Below, piece after piece: positions 33,578 through 40,943 of a stretch of 53,914 nucleotides of DNA (positions within the stretch are counted from its first letter, which is position 1; each line of letters begins with the position of its first letter). The position numbers and the translations under genes are program-made. Under the pieces are notes generated by a model that worked only from the letters and a program-made list of their open reading frames with translations, did no database searches and had not been told where the DNA came from. Origin of the DNA: Chloroflexota bacterium. GTDB lineage: Bacteria; Chloroflexota; Dormibacteria; Aeolococcales; Aeolococcaceae. The DNA lies in NCBI GenBank assembly GCA_005880985.1, contig VBIQ01000020.1, positions 1 through 53,914 of the forward strand. Reading direction: 5' to 3'.

Positions 33578-33583
33578 TATCCT
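33578..33583 (+). promoter_or_regulatory. Possible -10 element of the fatty acyl-CoA reductase gene
   Basis: TATCCT lies 24 bases before the GTG at 33608, and a strong GGAGG site (33595-33599) follows, so this transcript would have a normal leader. The -35 is not clear. Confidence 0.35.
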
Positions 33584-33607
33584 GCCCAGCCTCTGGAGGA
33601 CAAACAG

Positions 33608-35590
33608 GTGCAGTACTTCGTCACCGGTGCCACCGGTTTCATCGGTCGCCAGCTGATCCCGCTGCTGCTGGCTCGCAACGGCGAGGTGTCGGTGCTGGTT
33701 CGGCCCGGGTCGCGGGCTCGTTTCGCCTCGCTGCGCGACCGCCAGGGGCCGGCGGGCGAGCGGCTGCACGCGGTCATCGGTGACATCGCCGAGCCCGCCC
33801 TGGGGATCGCCGGCGGCGAGCGCGAGCGGCTGCGTGGCGCCCAGGTCTTTCACCTCGCCGCCATCTACGACCTGACCGCACCCGCCGCCGAGACCGAGCG
33901 CGCCAACATCACCGGCACCCACAACGCGGTGCAGTTCGCCAACCAGATCGGCGCCTCCTGTCTGCATCACGTCAGCTCCATCGCCGTCGCCGGTCGCTAC
34001 CGCGGCCGCTTCACCGAGGAGATGTTCGACGAGGGCCAGGCCCTCGACCATGCCTACTTCAGCACCAAGTACGAGGCGGAGCGGATCGTCCGCGACGAGG
34101 CCACCGTGCCCTGGCGCGTCTACCGACCCGGGATGGTGATCGGCTCCTCCGAGACCGGCGAGGCGGACCGCGTCGACGGTCCCTACTACGCCTTCAAGCT
34201 GATCCAGCGGCTGCGCGAGACGTTTCCCGACTGGACCCCGCTCGCTGGTCCCGAGGGCGGAGAGCTCAACCTGGTTCCGGTCGACTTCGTCGCCAAGGCG
34301 ATGGACCACATCGCTCACCAGCCGGGTCTGGATGGCCGCGCCTTCCACCTGGTGGATCCGGCGCCGCTCAGCCTCGGTGACACGCTCAACACCTTCTGCC
34401 GCGCGGCTCACGCTCCCGAGTTCGCTCTGCGCTTCGACCGGCGGATGGCGAACATGATCCCCGGCGACACGCTCAAGGTGGTGGCCGACCTGCCGGCGAT
34501 CAAGCGGGTCAAGAAGCAGCTCCTCGATCGCTTCGGCATCCCCGAGACCGCGCTGGCCTACATGGACTATCCAGCGACCTTCGACGCGTCGGCGGCCACC
34601 GCGGCACTGCAGGGCAGCGGCGTCAGCTGCCCGCCGCTGCGCGACTATGCGTGGCGCATCTGGGATTACTGGGAGCGCCACCTCGACCCCGACCTGCCCA
34701 ACCCCCGCAACCTGCGCCGCGTGCTCAACGACCGGGTGGTGGTGATCACCGGGGCGTCGAGCGGCATCGGCCACGCCGTCGCCCAGCGGGTCGCCGCCGC
34801 CGGAGCGCAGGTCGTCGCCGTCGCCCGCAGCCTGGACAAGCTCGAGGCGCTCAAGGCGGACGTGGAGCAGGCCGGTGGGCGCTGCGCCATCTATCCGACC
34901 GACCTTTCCGAGCCCGCTCGCTGTCGCGAGATGATCGAGCGGGTCAACGCCGATCACGGACGCGTCGACGTGGTGGTCAACAATGCCGGCCGCTCGATCC
35001 GCCGCGCCGTGCTCCACTCGCTCGACCGATTCCACGACTTCGAGCGCACCATGCAGATCAACTACTTCGGCGCCATCGCCGTCATCATGGCGGTGCTGCC
35101 GGGGATGCGCGAGCGTGGCGACGGGCACATCATCAACATCTCCAGCATCGGCGCGCAGAGTTACCCGCCGCGCTTCGCCGCCTATGTCGCCAGCAAGGCG
35201 GCTCTCGATGCCTTCTCGCTCTGCCTCGCTCCCGAGATCACCGCTGACGGCGTGGCCATCACCGAGATCCACATGCCGCTGGTGCGCACCCCGATGATCG
35301 CCCCCACCTCGATCTACAAGTACTTCCCCACCATCAGCCCCGAGGAGGCGGCCGAGATGGTGACGCAGGCGATGGTCACCCGTCCCCACGAGGTGTCGAC
35401 CCGGCTGGGAAAGTTCGGCCAGGTTGCCAACGCGGTCACCCCGGGGCTGGCGCAGCTGTTGATGACCGCGGCCTTCTCGGCCCTCCCCGACAGCGCTCCC
35501 AAGACGGGCGAGGACGGCGAGCGGCGAGAGGCACCGCCCAGCGTGGAGGCCTACGCCCTGGCGCAGCTGATGCGGGGCATCCACCTCTAG
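33608..35590 (+). CDS. Alcohol-forming fatty acyl-CoA reductase, two-domain SDR (Marinobacter FACoAR-like)
   Basis: The 660-residue protein starts at GTG 33608 after GGAGG. Residues 1-360 are an extended SDR domain with GATGFIG (7-13), HVSSIAVAG and Y150-x3-K154, resembling acyl-CoA reductase domains. Residues 375-660 are a classical SDR with GASSGIG (382-388), NNAGRSIRRAVLHSLDRFHDFERTMQINYFG (shown in part), NISSIGAQ and Y526-x3-K530. This length, order and many blocks (VYRPGMVIG, VDGPYY, LNLVPVDFV, RLGKFGQV) match from memory the Marinobacter enzyme that reduces acyl-CoA to aldehyde and then fatty alcohol for wax esters. Both active sites look intact, so NADPH-dependent fatty alcohol formation is the likely role. 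No wax synthase lies in the window. Confidence 0.87.
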   Translation: MQYFVTGATGFIGRQLIPLLLARNGEVSVLVRPGSRARFASLRDRQGPAGERLHAVIGDIAEPALGIAGGERERLRGAQVFHLAAIYDLTAPAAETERANITGTHNAVQFANQIGASCLHHVSSIAVAGRYRGRFTEEMFDEGQALDHAYFSTKYEAERIVRDEATVPWRVYRPGMVIGSSETGEADRVDGPYYAFKLIQRLRETFPDWTPLAGPEGGELNLVPVDFVAKAMDHIAHQPGLDGRAFHLVDPAPLSLGDTLNTFCRAAHAPEFALRFDRRMANMIPGDTLKVVADLPAIKRVKKQLLDRFGIPETALAYMDYPATFDASAATAALQGSGVSCPPLRDYAWRIWDYWERHLDPDLPNPRNLRRVLNDRVVVITGASSGIGHAVAQRVAAAGAQVVAVARSLDKLEALKADVEQAGGRCAIYPTDLSEPARCREMIERVNADHGRVDVVVNNAGRSIRRAVLHSLDRFHDFERTMQINYFGAIAVIMAVLPGMRERGDGHIINISSIGAQSYPPRFAAYVASKAALDAFSLCLAPEITADGVAITEIHMPLVRTPMIAPTSIYKYFPTISPEEAAEMVTQAMVTRPHEVSTRLGKFGQVANAVTPGLAQLLMTAAFSALPDSAPKTGEDGERREAPPSVEAYALAQLMRGIHL

Positions 35591-35612
35591 GGAGGCCCGA
35601 GGCCGGGGCGCT

Positions 35613-35648
35613 CGACCGGCAGACAGGTGCCCGACCGAAAGACAGGTG
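35613..35648. repeat. Two 17-bp direct repeats before the large secreted-protein gene
   Basis: CGACCGGCAGACAGGTG (35613-35629) and CGACCGAAAGACAGGTG (35632-35648) differ at two bases and are spaced 19 bp apart, roughly two helical turns. They lie 24-59 bp before the GTG at 35672 and could be tandem regulator sites. Confidence 0.5.
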
Positions 35649-35671
35649 GGCGAATCTGCGTCTGACTGGGT

Positions 35672-38152
35672 GTGCGCATAGGCTCGCGTCGCGTCCGGCT
35701 GGCCGCGTCCGCATCGCTGCTGGGTGTTCTGCTGCCCCTGCTGGGAGCTGGGCGCGCGGCCGTGGCGGCTCCCCAGCCGGTCAGCCTGACCCCGCCGGAT
35801 CGCTCGCTCGAGCCGGTGGTGCTCACCGGCTCGCAGTTCCCCGGCTGGTCGGCCGGCCCGGAGATCACCGCTCGCGCCCCCGGGCCGCCCACCAACTACG
35901 GCACCGCAGACCCCCAGGGACCGGCGCCGTCGCCGCTGCGCAGCGACTGCTACCAGGCCTCACCCACCCCGGACGTCAACGGCTGGACCGACTCGACCAA
36001 CCACGGCGACCACAGCTGCTACCAGTCGTCCCAGCTGCCGGTCCGCACAATGCCCGGCCGCACCGGCGTCGACCCGCAGTCGCTGCGCGGCTACCGCTGG
36101 ACGGGCAAGGGCTTCCAGCAGATTCCCTTCCAGGTCGACACCAGGTGGGTGCACTACATCTCCAACAACGCCTCCGGATTCGCCTTCTACTCCGGCATCG
36201 ACCAGGAGCTGACCTATACCTTCGATCGCGAGGGGTTCCGCTTCAGCACCAACCGTCCCTTCGACCCGGCCAACCCCGCCACCGTCTGCCAGGCCCAGCC
36301 GGTGGGTGGGACTGTTGCCGCTGCCGACCCCAACAAGGGACTCATCGACACCGACGAGATGGCCTTGATGGCCCGGGATGCCGGGAGCCAGGCGCCCGGC
36401 GGCGCTCGGCTTCCGGGCGGCATCGTCGACGCCCAGCAGGTGGCCATCACCGACCCGGTCACCGGAGCGCCGAGCTACGTCTACGTGATGCGCTCTGCCC
36501 CGAACGCGAAAGGCGGCTACGCGGTGCCGGCGGCCTTCACCGCCAACAACTCGCCCTACGTGCGCTACCGGCGCGATGCCAATGCCGATCTGTTCGTCTA
36601 CAGCCAGAGCTCGTACTCGAACTACGGCAACGCCGGCAAGGGCCCGGTCTGCAATCCCGATGGCACCCCCGCCATCGGCCAGGGCTTCAAGCGCGACGCC
36701 ACCGGTCACATCGTCCTCGACCCCAAGACCTTCGTGCAGCGCCGTCCGCTCGACAACGCCACCGTGACCACCCCGCGCTATCGCTTCCGCTATGACGGTC
36801 GCTGGGTGATGGACGACCTCCAGGTCTCGGCCGACGACCGCGGGCTGGCCCGCGGCGACTACGGGCCCAACATCGTCGATCGCTGGAAGGCGCGCGCCTT
36901 CCAGCAGACGCCGGGAGGGAAGACTCCCTGCTGCGGCTACGAGGAGGAGCAGACCAACTGGGGCGGCTCCTCAATTCTGATGGGCGAGCGTGCCGGCCCG
37001 GTGCGCATCATCCGCGCCACCTGGGGCGCCGACTCCTCGACCAACAACGTGCGCACCGAGATCTTCTACCCCTATGAGATCCGCTACCAGGACAACCTCC
37101 GCGTCCATCCCATCCCGCCGCTGGACGGCATCTACACCCAGCGCAACATGGCGGCGGGGCGGATCACCCGCTACTACAACCCCTACGTGCCGGGTGGCGT
37201 TGTCGTCGACGGCATCAACGGTGCGACCCTGGGCAAGCTGCATCCGAACGTCGGACCGAACGGGATCTCGGTCGACAGCCAGGACAAGACAGGCGCTGCC
37301 ATCCGCCAGCTCAACGGCGGCAATCCGCTCACCCTCGGAAGCCCCAGCACCAACACCACCAACTGCCCGAGCATCGGCGGCCAGGTTGAGCCGTGCGTCT
37401 ACGGCGACTTCGACGTCTCCGATCCGACCTTCTCCGGGCCGCCCGGTGAGCTCCAGTGGGAGGAGGTCGACGGTCCCTGGGGGGCGCTGGTGGAGCGGTG
37501 GACCGTCCACCAGGTGACGCCGGCGGGAACGGCGCTGGCTGCGGTCGCCACCAATCCCTACTACCGTGACGACTCCTGTTTCGACGACGGCACCGGCAAC
37601 AGCCCCGGCCCCAAGCTGCACCTCCGCAGCAAGGACGAGCCGAGCACCTGGGGATACGACCCGGTCACCCACATCGCGATGTCGCCGGCGCCGGCGGGCG
37701 CCAACCCCGTCTTCCAGCGGCGCTGCTGGAACCATCACGTCGATGGCACGCCCAACAACATCGCCGGCTCGCCGCTCTTCGACGCCACCAAGCCGGCCGA
37801 GAAGCCCGATCCGATACCCAACCCGTCGTTCTCACCCCAGGGCGACATCCGCTACTACGAGGGCGACATCGCGACCCACGGCCTGCACATCACCTTCGTC
37901 GCCGACAGCGACAACGCCCAGCTGACCACTCCCGTCGATGAGATCGACTCCGAGCAGCGCGAGGTGGTGCTCCACGGCAACGCCGGGAACGTCGGCGAGC
38001 GCTACGGCCACAGCTCCGACAAGCCACTGGTCACCACCGCGTCGTCGTTCGGCAGCGCGGGACCCTCGGCCGCCCTCCTCGGCGCGAGGGGCGCTCAGCT
38101 GGAAGCAGCGATCGCGACGTTCATGCTCCGGATGCGGCCGCCGCAGGCCTGA
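35672..38152 (+). CDS. Large secreted protein of unknown function (826 aa)
   Basis: The product starts at GTG 35672 with an Arg-rich Sec signal peptide (residues 1-33, cleavage near AVAAP). The mature part is rich in Asn, Gly, Pro, Tyr and aromatic residues and has about a dozen cysteines spaced through its length, as in stable exported proteins. Recognisable strings such as IPFQVDTRWVHY, YEEEQTNWGGSS, IIRATWGADSSTNNVRTEIFYPYEIRYQDNL (partial) and YRDDSCFDDGTG do not match a family I can name. There is no transmembrane anchor or sorting signal at the C-terminus. No ribosome binding site is visible, but tandem repeats lie just upstream. It ends 26 bp before the first large palindrome. Confidence 0.75.
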   Translation: MRIGSRRVRLAASASLLGVLLPLLGAGRAAVAAPQPVSLTPPDRSLEPVVLTGSQFPGWSAGPEITARAPGPPTNYGTADPQGPAPSPLRSDCYQASPTPDVNGWTDSTNHGDHSCYQSSQLPVRTMPGRTGVDPQSLRGYRWTGKGFQQIPFQVDTRWVHYISNNASGFAFYSGIDQELTYTFDREGFRFSTNRPFDPANPATVCQAQPVGGTVAAADPNKGLIDTDEMALMARDAGSQAPGGARLPGGIVDAQQVAITDPVTGAPSYVYVMRSAPNAKGGYAVPAAFTANNSPYVRYRRDANADLFVYSQSSYSNYGNAGKGPVCNPDGTPAIGQGFKRDATGHIVLDPKTFVQRRPLDNATVTTPRYRFRYDGRWVMDDLQVSADDRGLARGDYGPNIVDRWKARAFQQTPGGKTPCCGYEEEQTNWGGSSILMGERAGPVRIIRATWGADSSTNNVRTEIFYPYEIRYQDNLRVHPIPPLDGIYTQRNMAAGRITRYYNPYVPGGVVVDGINGATLGKLHPNVGPNGISVDSQDKTGAAIRQLNGGNPLTLGSPSTNTTNCPSIGGQVEPCVYGDFDVSDPTFSGPPGELQWEEVDGPWGALVERWTVHQVTPAGTALAAVATNPYYRDDSCFDDGTGNSPGPKLHLRSKDEPSTWGYDPVTHIAMSPAPAGANPVFQRRCWNHHVDGTPNNIAGSPLFDATKPAEKPDPIPNPSFSPQGDIRYYEGDIATHGLHITFVADSDNAQLTTPVDEIDSEQREVVLHGNAGNVGERYGHSSDKPLVTTASSFGSAGPSAALLGARGAQLEAAIATFMLRMRPPQA

Positions 38153-38178
38153 GCGGGGCTGCGAGTCTGCTAGGCGGG

Positions 38179-38301
38179 GGCGGGGGAGGCGTCGTCGCTG
38201 CGGAGACCCGCGGTTCCGACGCCTTCGGCGTCGGCCCGCTGCGCTCGGCTCGCTCAGCTCGCCTGCGCGACGGTCTCCTCCGCGACGACGCCTCCCCCGC
38301 C
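38179..38301 (-). repeat. Large palindromic element, copy 1 (inverted relative to copy 2)
   Basis: A 123-nt palindrome. The arms 38179-38198 (GGCGGGGGAGGCGTCGTCGC) and 38282-38301 pair perfectly over 20 bp. Pairing continues inward to 38208/38272 with two mismatches. Inside is a second hairpin, CCGACGCC-TTC-GGCGTCGG (38216-38234). Read on the minus strand it aligns along its whole length with copy 2 at 38562-38683. It begins 26 bases after the stop of the 826-residue protein gene, so it may act as a 3' stabiliser or terminator, or as a mobile REP-like unit. Confidence 0.8.
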
Positions 38302-38561
38302 TTCGCGACCGTCACTGCCACTCGATGCCTGCGGCTGTTAGAGGCAGGGAGACGGCGCCCTTGGTCGGCAGCATGCAGGCCCGCTCGCTGCACTGCCGAC
38401 TGGACGCGGCGATGCGCTGAGCGGGCCTGTGCTGCCGTGGCGGAGGCGACCGCGATGCAACCGTGAGGCGCGGCGTTCCGCGGTGGCGCATCACGCCTCG
38501 CGATGCGAAGAGCTGATCGGACGGACGTCACAGGCCGACAAGGGGTGCTGTGCATCGGGAA
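38302..38561. other. Non-coding spacer between the two large palindromes
   Basis: No credible gene is seen on either strand in this 260-bp stretch. It holds the long hairpin at 38366-38437 and a smaller possible one near 38465-38500 (GAGGCG with CGCCTC enclosing CGCGG-CGTT-CCGCG). Together with the flanking palindromes, the whole gap 38153-38719 between convergent genes looks structured rather than coding. Confidence 0.55.
38366..38437. repeat. Long hairpin midway between the palindromes
   Basis: GGCAGCA (38367-38373), then two unpaired bases, then CAGGCCCGCTC (38376-38386) pair with GAGCGGGCCTG (38419-38429) and TGCTGCC (38430-38436). This gives 18 perfect pairs with a 2-base bulge around a 32-base loop; one more C-G pair closes it at 38366/38437. 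Confidence 0.65.
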
Positions 38562-38683
38562 GGCGGAGGGGGCACGTCGCGGAGGAGGCCGTCGCGGCGC
38601 GGCGTGCAGCCGCGTCCGCGCCGAGCGAGTCGACGCCGGAAGGCGTCGGCCGCGTGCCACCGCAGCGACGTGCCCCCTCCGCC
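38562..38683 (+). repeat. Large palindromic element, copy 2
   Basis: A 122-nt palindrome. The arms 38562-38580 (GGCGGAGGGGGCACGTCGC) and 38665-38683 pair perfectly over 19 bp. An inner hairpin CGACGCC-GGAA-GGCGTCG (38631-38648) has a GNRA-type loop. Its outer stem differs from copy 1 by three compensated pairs and one pair deleted on both sides, and both copies keep the same inner GGAGGAG and CCGCA edges. It ends 36 bases before the hisN stop codon, so each copy lies just downstream of one of the two convergent genes. Confidence 0.8.
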
Positions 38684-38719
38684 CCCGGTGGCGACGTGGT
38701 CCGTAGTCCGCGCCTCGGC

Positions 38720-39499
38720 TCAGGGGCGGAGCGCCTGCAGCACCGCGTCGTGCAGCAGACCGTTGCTGGTCACCACGCTGCCGCCGTCGGCGCGCGCCTG
38801 GCCGCCGAGGTCGGTCAGCCGGCCACCCGCCTCCTCGACGATCACCTGCAGGGCTGCCAGGTCCCAGAGGCTGACCTCGGGCTCGACCGCGATGTCGACG
38901 GCGCCCTCGGCGACCAGCGCGTGCGACCAGAAGTCACCGAGGCCGCGGCTGCGTCCGCAGCGATGCAACAGGTCGAGGAAGCGCTCCTCGAGCGCACGAC
39001 CGCCAAACCCGGGGACGCTGTCGTAGGAGAGCGTCGCGTCCTCGAGACGGTCTGTCGACGACACGTGGATGCGACGTCCATCGGCGAAGGCGCCTCCACC
39101 GGCGACCGCCCACCAGCGCCGGCCGAGTGCCGGTGCCGATGCCACTCCGACCACGCCGAGCTCCTCGTGCTGCAGGGCGATCAGCGTTGCCCACACAGGG
39201 ATTCCCCGCACGAAGTTCTTGGTGCCGTCGACCGGGTCGATGATCCAGCGCCAGGGGGCGGTGCCCTTGGTGCCGTACTCCTCGCCGACCACGGCGTGCT
39301 CGGGTCGCGCGGTGGCGAGATGACGGCGCAGCGCATCCTCGGCGCCGCGATCGGCTTCGGTGACCGGGGTGGCGTCGGGCTTGCTGTCCACGCGGAGCCC
39401 GGTCGAGCGGAAGAGCGGCAGGGTGATGTGGTCGGCGATGTCGGCCAGCTCGAGGGCGAGCGCCAACTCGCGTTGGTGGGTTGCGTCGCTTGGCGTCAT
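38720..39499 (-). CDS. hisN: Histidinol-phosphatase, inositol monophosphatase family
   Basis: The 259-residue protein belongs to the inositol monophosphatase superfamily. Metal-binding motifs are GEEYG (first Glu site), WIIDPVDGTKNFVRGIPVWATLIAL (DPVDGT, second and third metal ligands) and LWDLAALQVIVEEAGG (third-site Asp). The TKNFVRGIPVWATLIAL form is characteristic of the actinobacterial HisN type, which dephosphorylates L-histidinol phosphate in histidine synthesis. Other his genes are not in the window, so an inositol or other sugar phosphate remains possible. Its start overlaps the upstream AMIN-like gene stop by 4 bp (ATGA), showing translational coupling. Confidence 0.85.
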   Translation of the reverse strand: MTPSDATHQRELALALELADIADHITLPLFRSTGLRVDSKPDATPVTEADRGAEDALRRHLATARPEHAVVGEEYGTKGTAPWRWIIDPVDGTKNFVRGIPVWATLIALQHEELGVVGVASAPALGRRWWAVAGGGAFADGRRIHVSSTDRLEDATLSYDSVPGFGGRALEERFLDLLHRCGRSRGLGDFWSHALVAEGAVDIAVEPEVSLWDLAALQVIVEEAGGRLTDLGGQARADGGSVVTSNGLLHDAVLQALRP

Positions 39500-40545
39500 C
39501 GAAGGTCGAGCACCAGCCGCTGCGGCTGTGCGAGATACACGCTGTCGATGTGTGCCGGCCGGGGCAGGGTGAGCCGGAACACGGTCAGGTCTGCCTCACG
39601 AACGCTGCTCAGTGACAGCGTCCCCGGCCACGGGCTCGGCGGGGCGGTGGGAACGCCGGTGGACGTGACGCCGGCGAAGGCGATCACGTAAACGGTCGGC
39701 GCCAGCCGTCCGACGACGACATCCGGCGCATCGGCGAAGGCTGCCCCGGCGGGGACCCGACGTGACTGGTCGCGCGAGAGATCGAAGACGATCCGCAGGG
39801 CGCCGCCGTGCACGCCGTAGCGGACGGTGCGAACTGCCACCCCGCGGGCACCGTCGCCGAGGTGACGCGCATCGCTGAGAAGAGCGGTCACCGGCGGACG
39901 ACGCCGGGCTCGGGGCCGGTCCTCCTCGGCCACCCCGACCTCGGCCGTGTCCGCCACCCCGGCGGTGGCGGCCGCCCGCGCCACCACTCCCGCCTGCGTT
40001 GCCACTCCGGGTCGCACAGCCTGCCGGGGCAGCAGGGTGACGGTGCCGGCGATCACCGCGAGCAGCGCGCCGGCCAGAACCAAGGCCGCCGGCGACCGGC
40101 GCTTCGCCGGTGTCGGCCGCGCAGCCGGCCGGATCACCTCGTGACCGATCACCTCGAGGGCAGCGCTCCTCCGGAGCTCGCTGGCGGCGGGCGGCCAGGT
40201 GGGCGCCCGACCCGGTGCCGCCGGCGGCACCACACCGGGATGCAGTCGTGGCGCCGTGGTCTCGGGCCGAGGTGGAGCGGTGCTGTCGTCGACGACGGCT
40301 GTGGCCCTGCGCCGTGCCCACGTGGCCCGGGCGGCCGGCGACGGTGGCGGCGCGCTGCCGACAAAGATCTCGACGTTGCCGTCGTCCTCGGGCTGAGGAG
40401 CGGTGCCGTCGGCGCGGGCCAGGACGCGCTCGAGGGCGACGCGGTCGCGCACGCGATCCACCAGGCGCGGGGTCGGGGCGCGCTCGGGCTCCGCACCGGT
40501 GCTGGCGGGCGGCGAGGGTGGTGGATCGATCGGGCTCGGGGCCAC
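39496..40545 (-). CDS. Single-pass membrane protein with C-terminal AMIN-like domain
   Basis: The 349-residue protein starts at GTG 40545. Residues 1-150 are a Pro/Ala/Arg-rich, apparently disordered cytoplasmic part. One membrane helix follows at about 155-175 (SPAALVLAGALLAVIAGTVTLL). The outer part ends with a beta-rich AMIN-like domain: GALRIVFDLSRDQSRRVPAG, VVVGRLAPTVYVIAFAGV and FRLTLPRPAHIDSVYLAQPQRLVLDL. AMIN domains localise cell-wall enzymes or pilus secretin parts to peptidoglycan, so a wall-binding role is inferred. The following hisN start overlaps its stop. The long 5' region may start later than shown, but no better start was seen. Confidence 0.7.
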   Translation of the reverse strand: MAPSPIDPPPSPPASTGAEPERAPTPRLVDRVRDRVALERVLARADGTAPQPEDDGNVEIFVGSAPPPSPAARATWARRRATAVVDDSTAPPRPETTAPRLHPGVVPPAAPGRAPTWPPAASELRRSAALEVIGHEVIRPAARPTPAKRRSPAALVLAGALLAVIAGTVTLLPRQAVRPGVATQAGVVARAAATAGVADTAEVGVAEEDRPRARRRPPVTALLSDARHLGDGARGVAVRTVRYGVHGGALRIVFDLSRDQSRRVPAGAAFADAPDVVVGRLAPTVYVIAFAGVTSTGVPTAPPSPWPGTLSLSSVREADLTVFRLTLPRPAHIDSVYLAQPQRLVLDLR

Positions 40546-40943
40546 GGGCTGGGAGTCCTCGCTGCCGCGGTCCGGGTGGCGGCGACTGGCCGATCGCCCG
40601 CGGCATCAACAGCAACGGACAGCATGCCGCAAAGGTCACGCCCGTGCGCTTTCTTGGCGGTCGTGCCCGATTGGAGGTGTCAATGATTGTCGCCGGCGCA
40701 CGATGTGGCGGCGCGGCGGACAGGCCAGGCTGTGGGCACCCTCGCCTGCATCGCGGCGGCCCCGGCGCTGGCCGCGATCGCCCGGTCGAGATGAAGCGGC
40801 GGCGGCTGCGGCGCCGTCCGGGGAGCCGCCCGCCGCCCGGCTGAGCGACCGGCGGACCCCGTCAAAACGGGTTGACGATACCGTCACCCACCTGTCACCC
40901 GAAGACGTTCGGGTTCGCCTCGTTTGGGGTGTTGCATCGCCCA
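40546..40943. other. 398-bp divergent intergenic region
   Basis: It lies between the AMIN-like gene (minus) and the first GGDEF-EAL gene (plus). A GGAGG plus ATG at 40683 opens a 53-codon frame, but its Arg/Pro/Gly-rich product is unconvincing. Near the GGDEF-EAL gene are two GTCACCC repeats (40883-40889, 40894-40900) and a dyad at 40897-40914. No other gene is supported. Confidence 0.5.
40897..40914. promoter_or_regulatory. Dyad and direct repeats before the GGDEF-EAL operon
   Basis: ACCCGAA-GACG-TTCGGGT is a perfect 7-bp dyad, 29 bp before ATG 40944. Just before it GTCACCC occurs twice, 11 bp apart, on one helix face. A TTGACG at 40872-40877 could be a -35, but no fitting -10 is seen. It may be an operator for the c-di-GMP genes. 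Confidence 0.45.

Noticed and set aside
38153..38719. CRISPR array or integron attC cluster in the structured gap
   Set aside because: There are only two copies, in opposite orientation, without regular spacers, and the arms lack the attC core sequences.
38429..39691. A 420-codon plus-strand frame over hisN
   Set aside because: hisN on the minus strand has all inositol-monophosphatase motifs; this frame also runs through the palindrome, which would force repeated residues without function.
40683..40844. Possible 53-residue gene with a perfect GGAGG site before ATG 40683
   Set aside because: The product is Arg/Pro/Gly-rich without a hydrophobic or conserved pattern, and a neighbouring frame is just as open. 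The good ribosome site alone is not enough.
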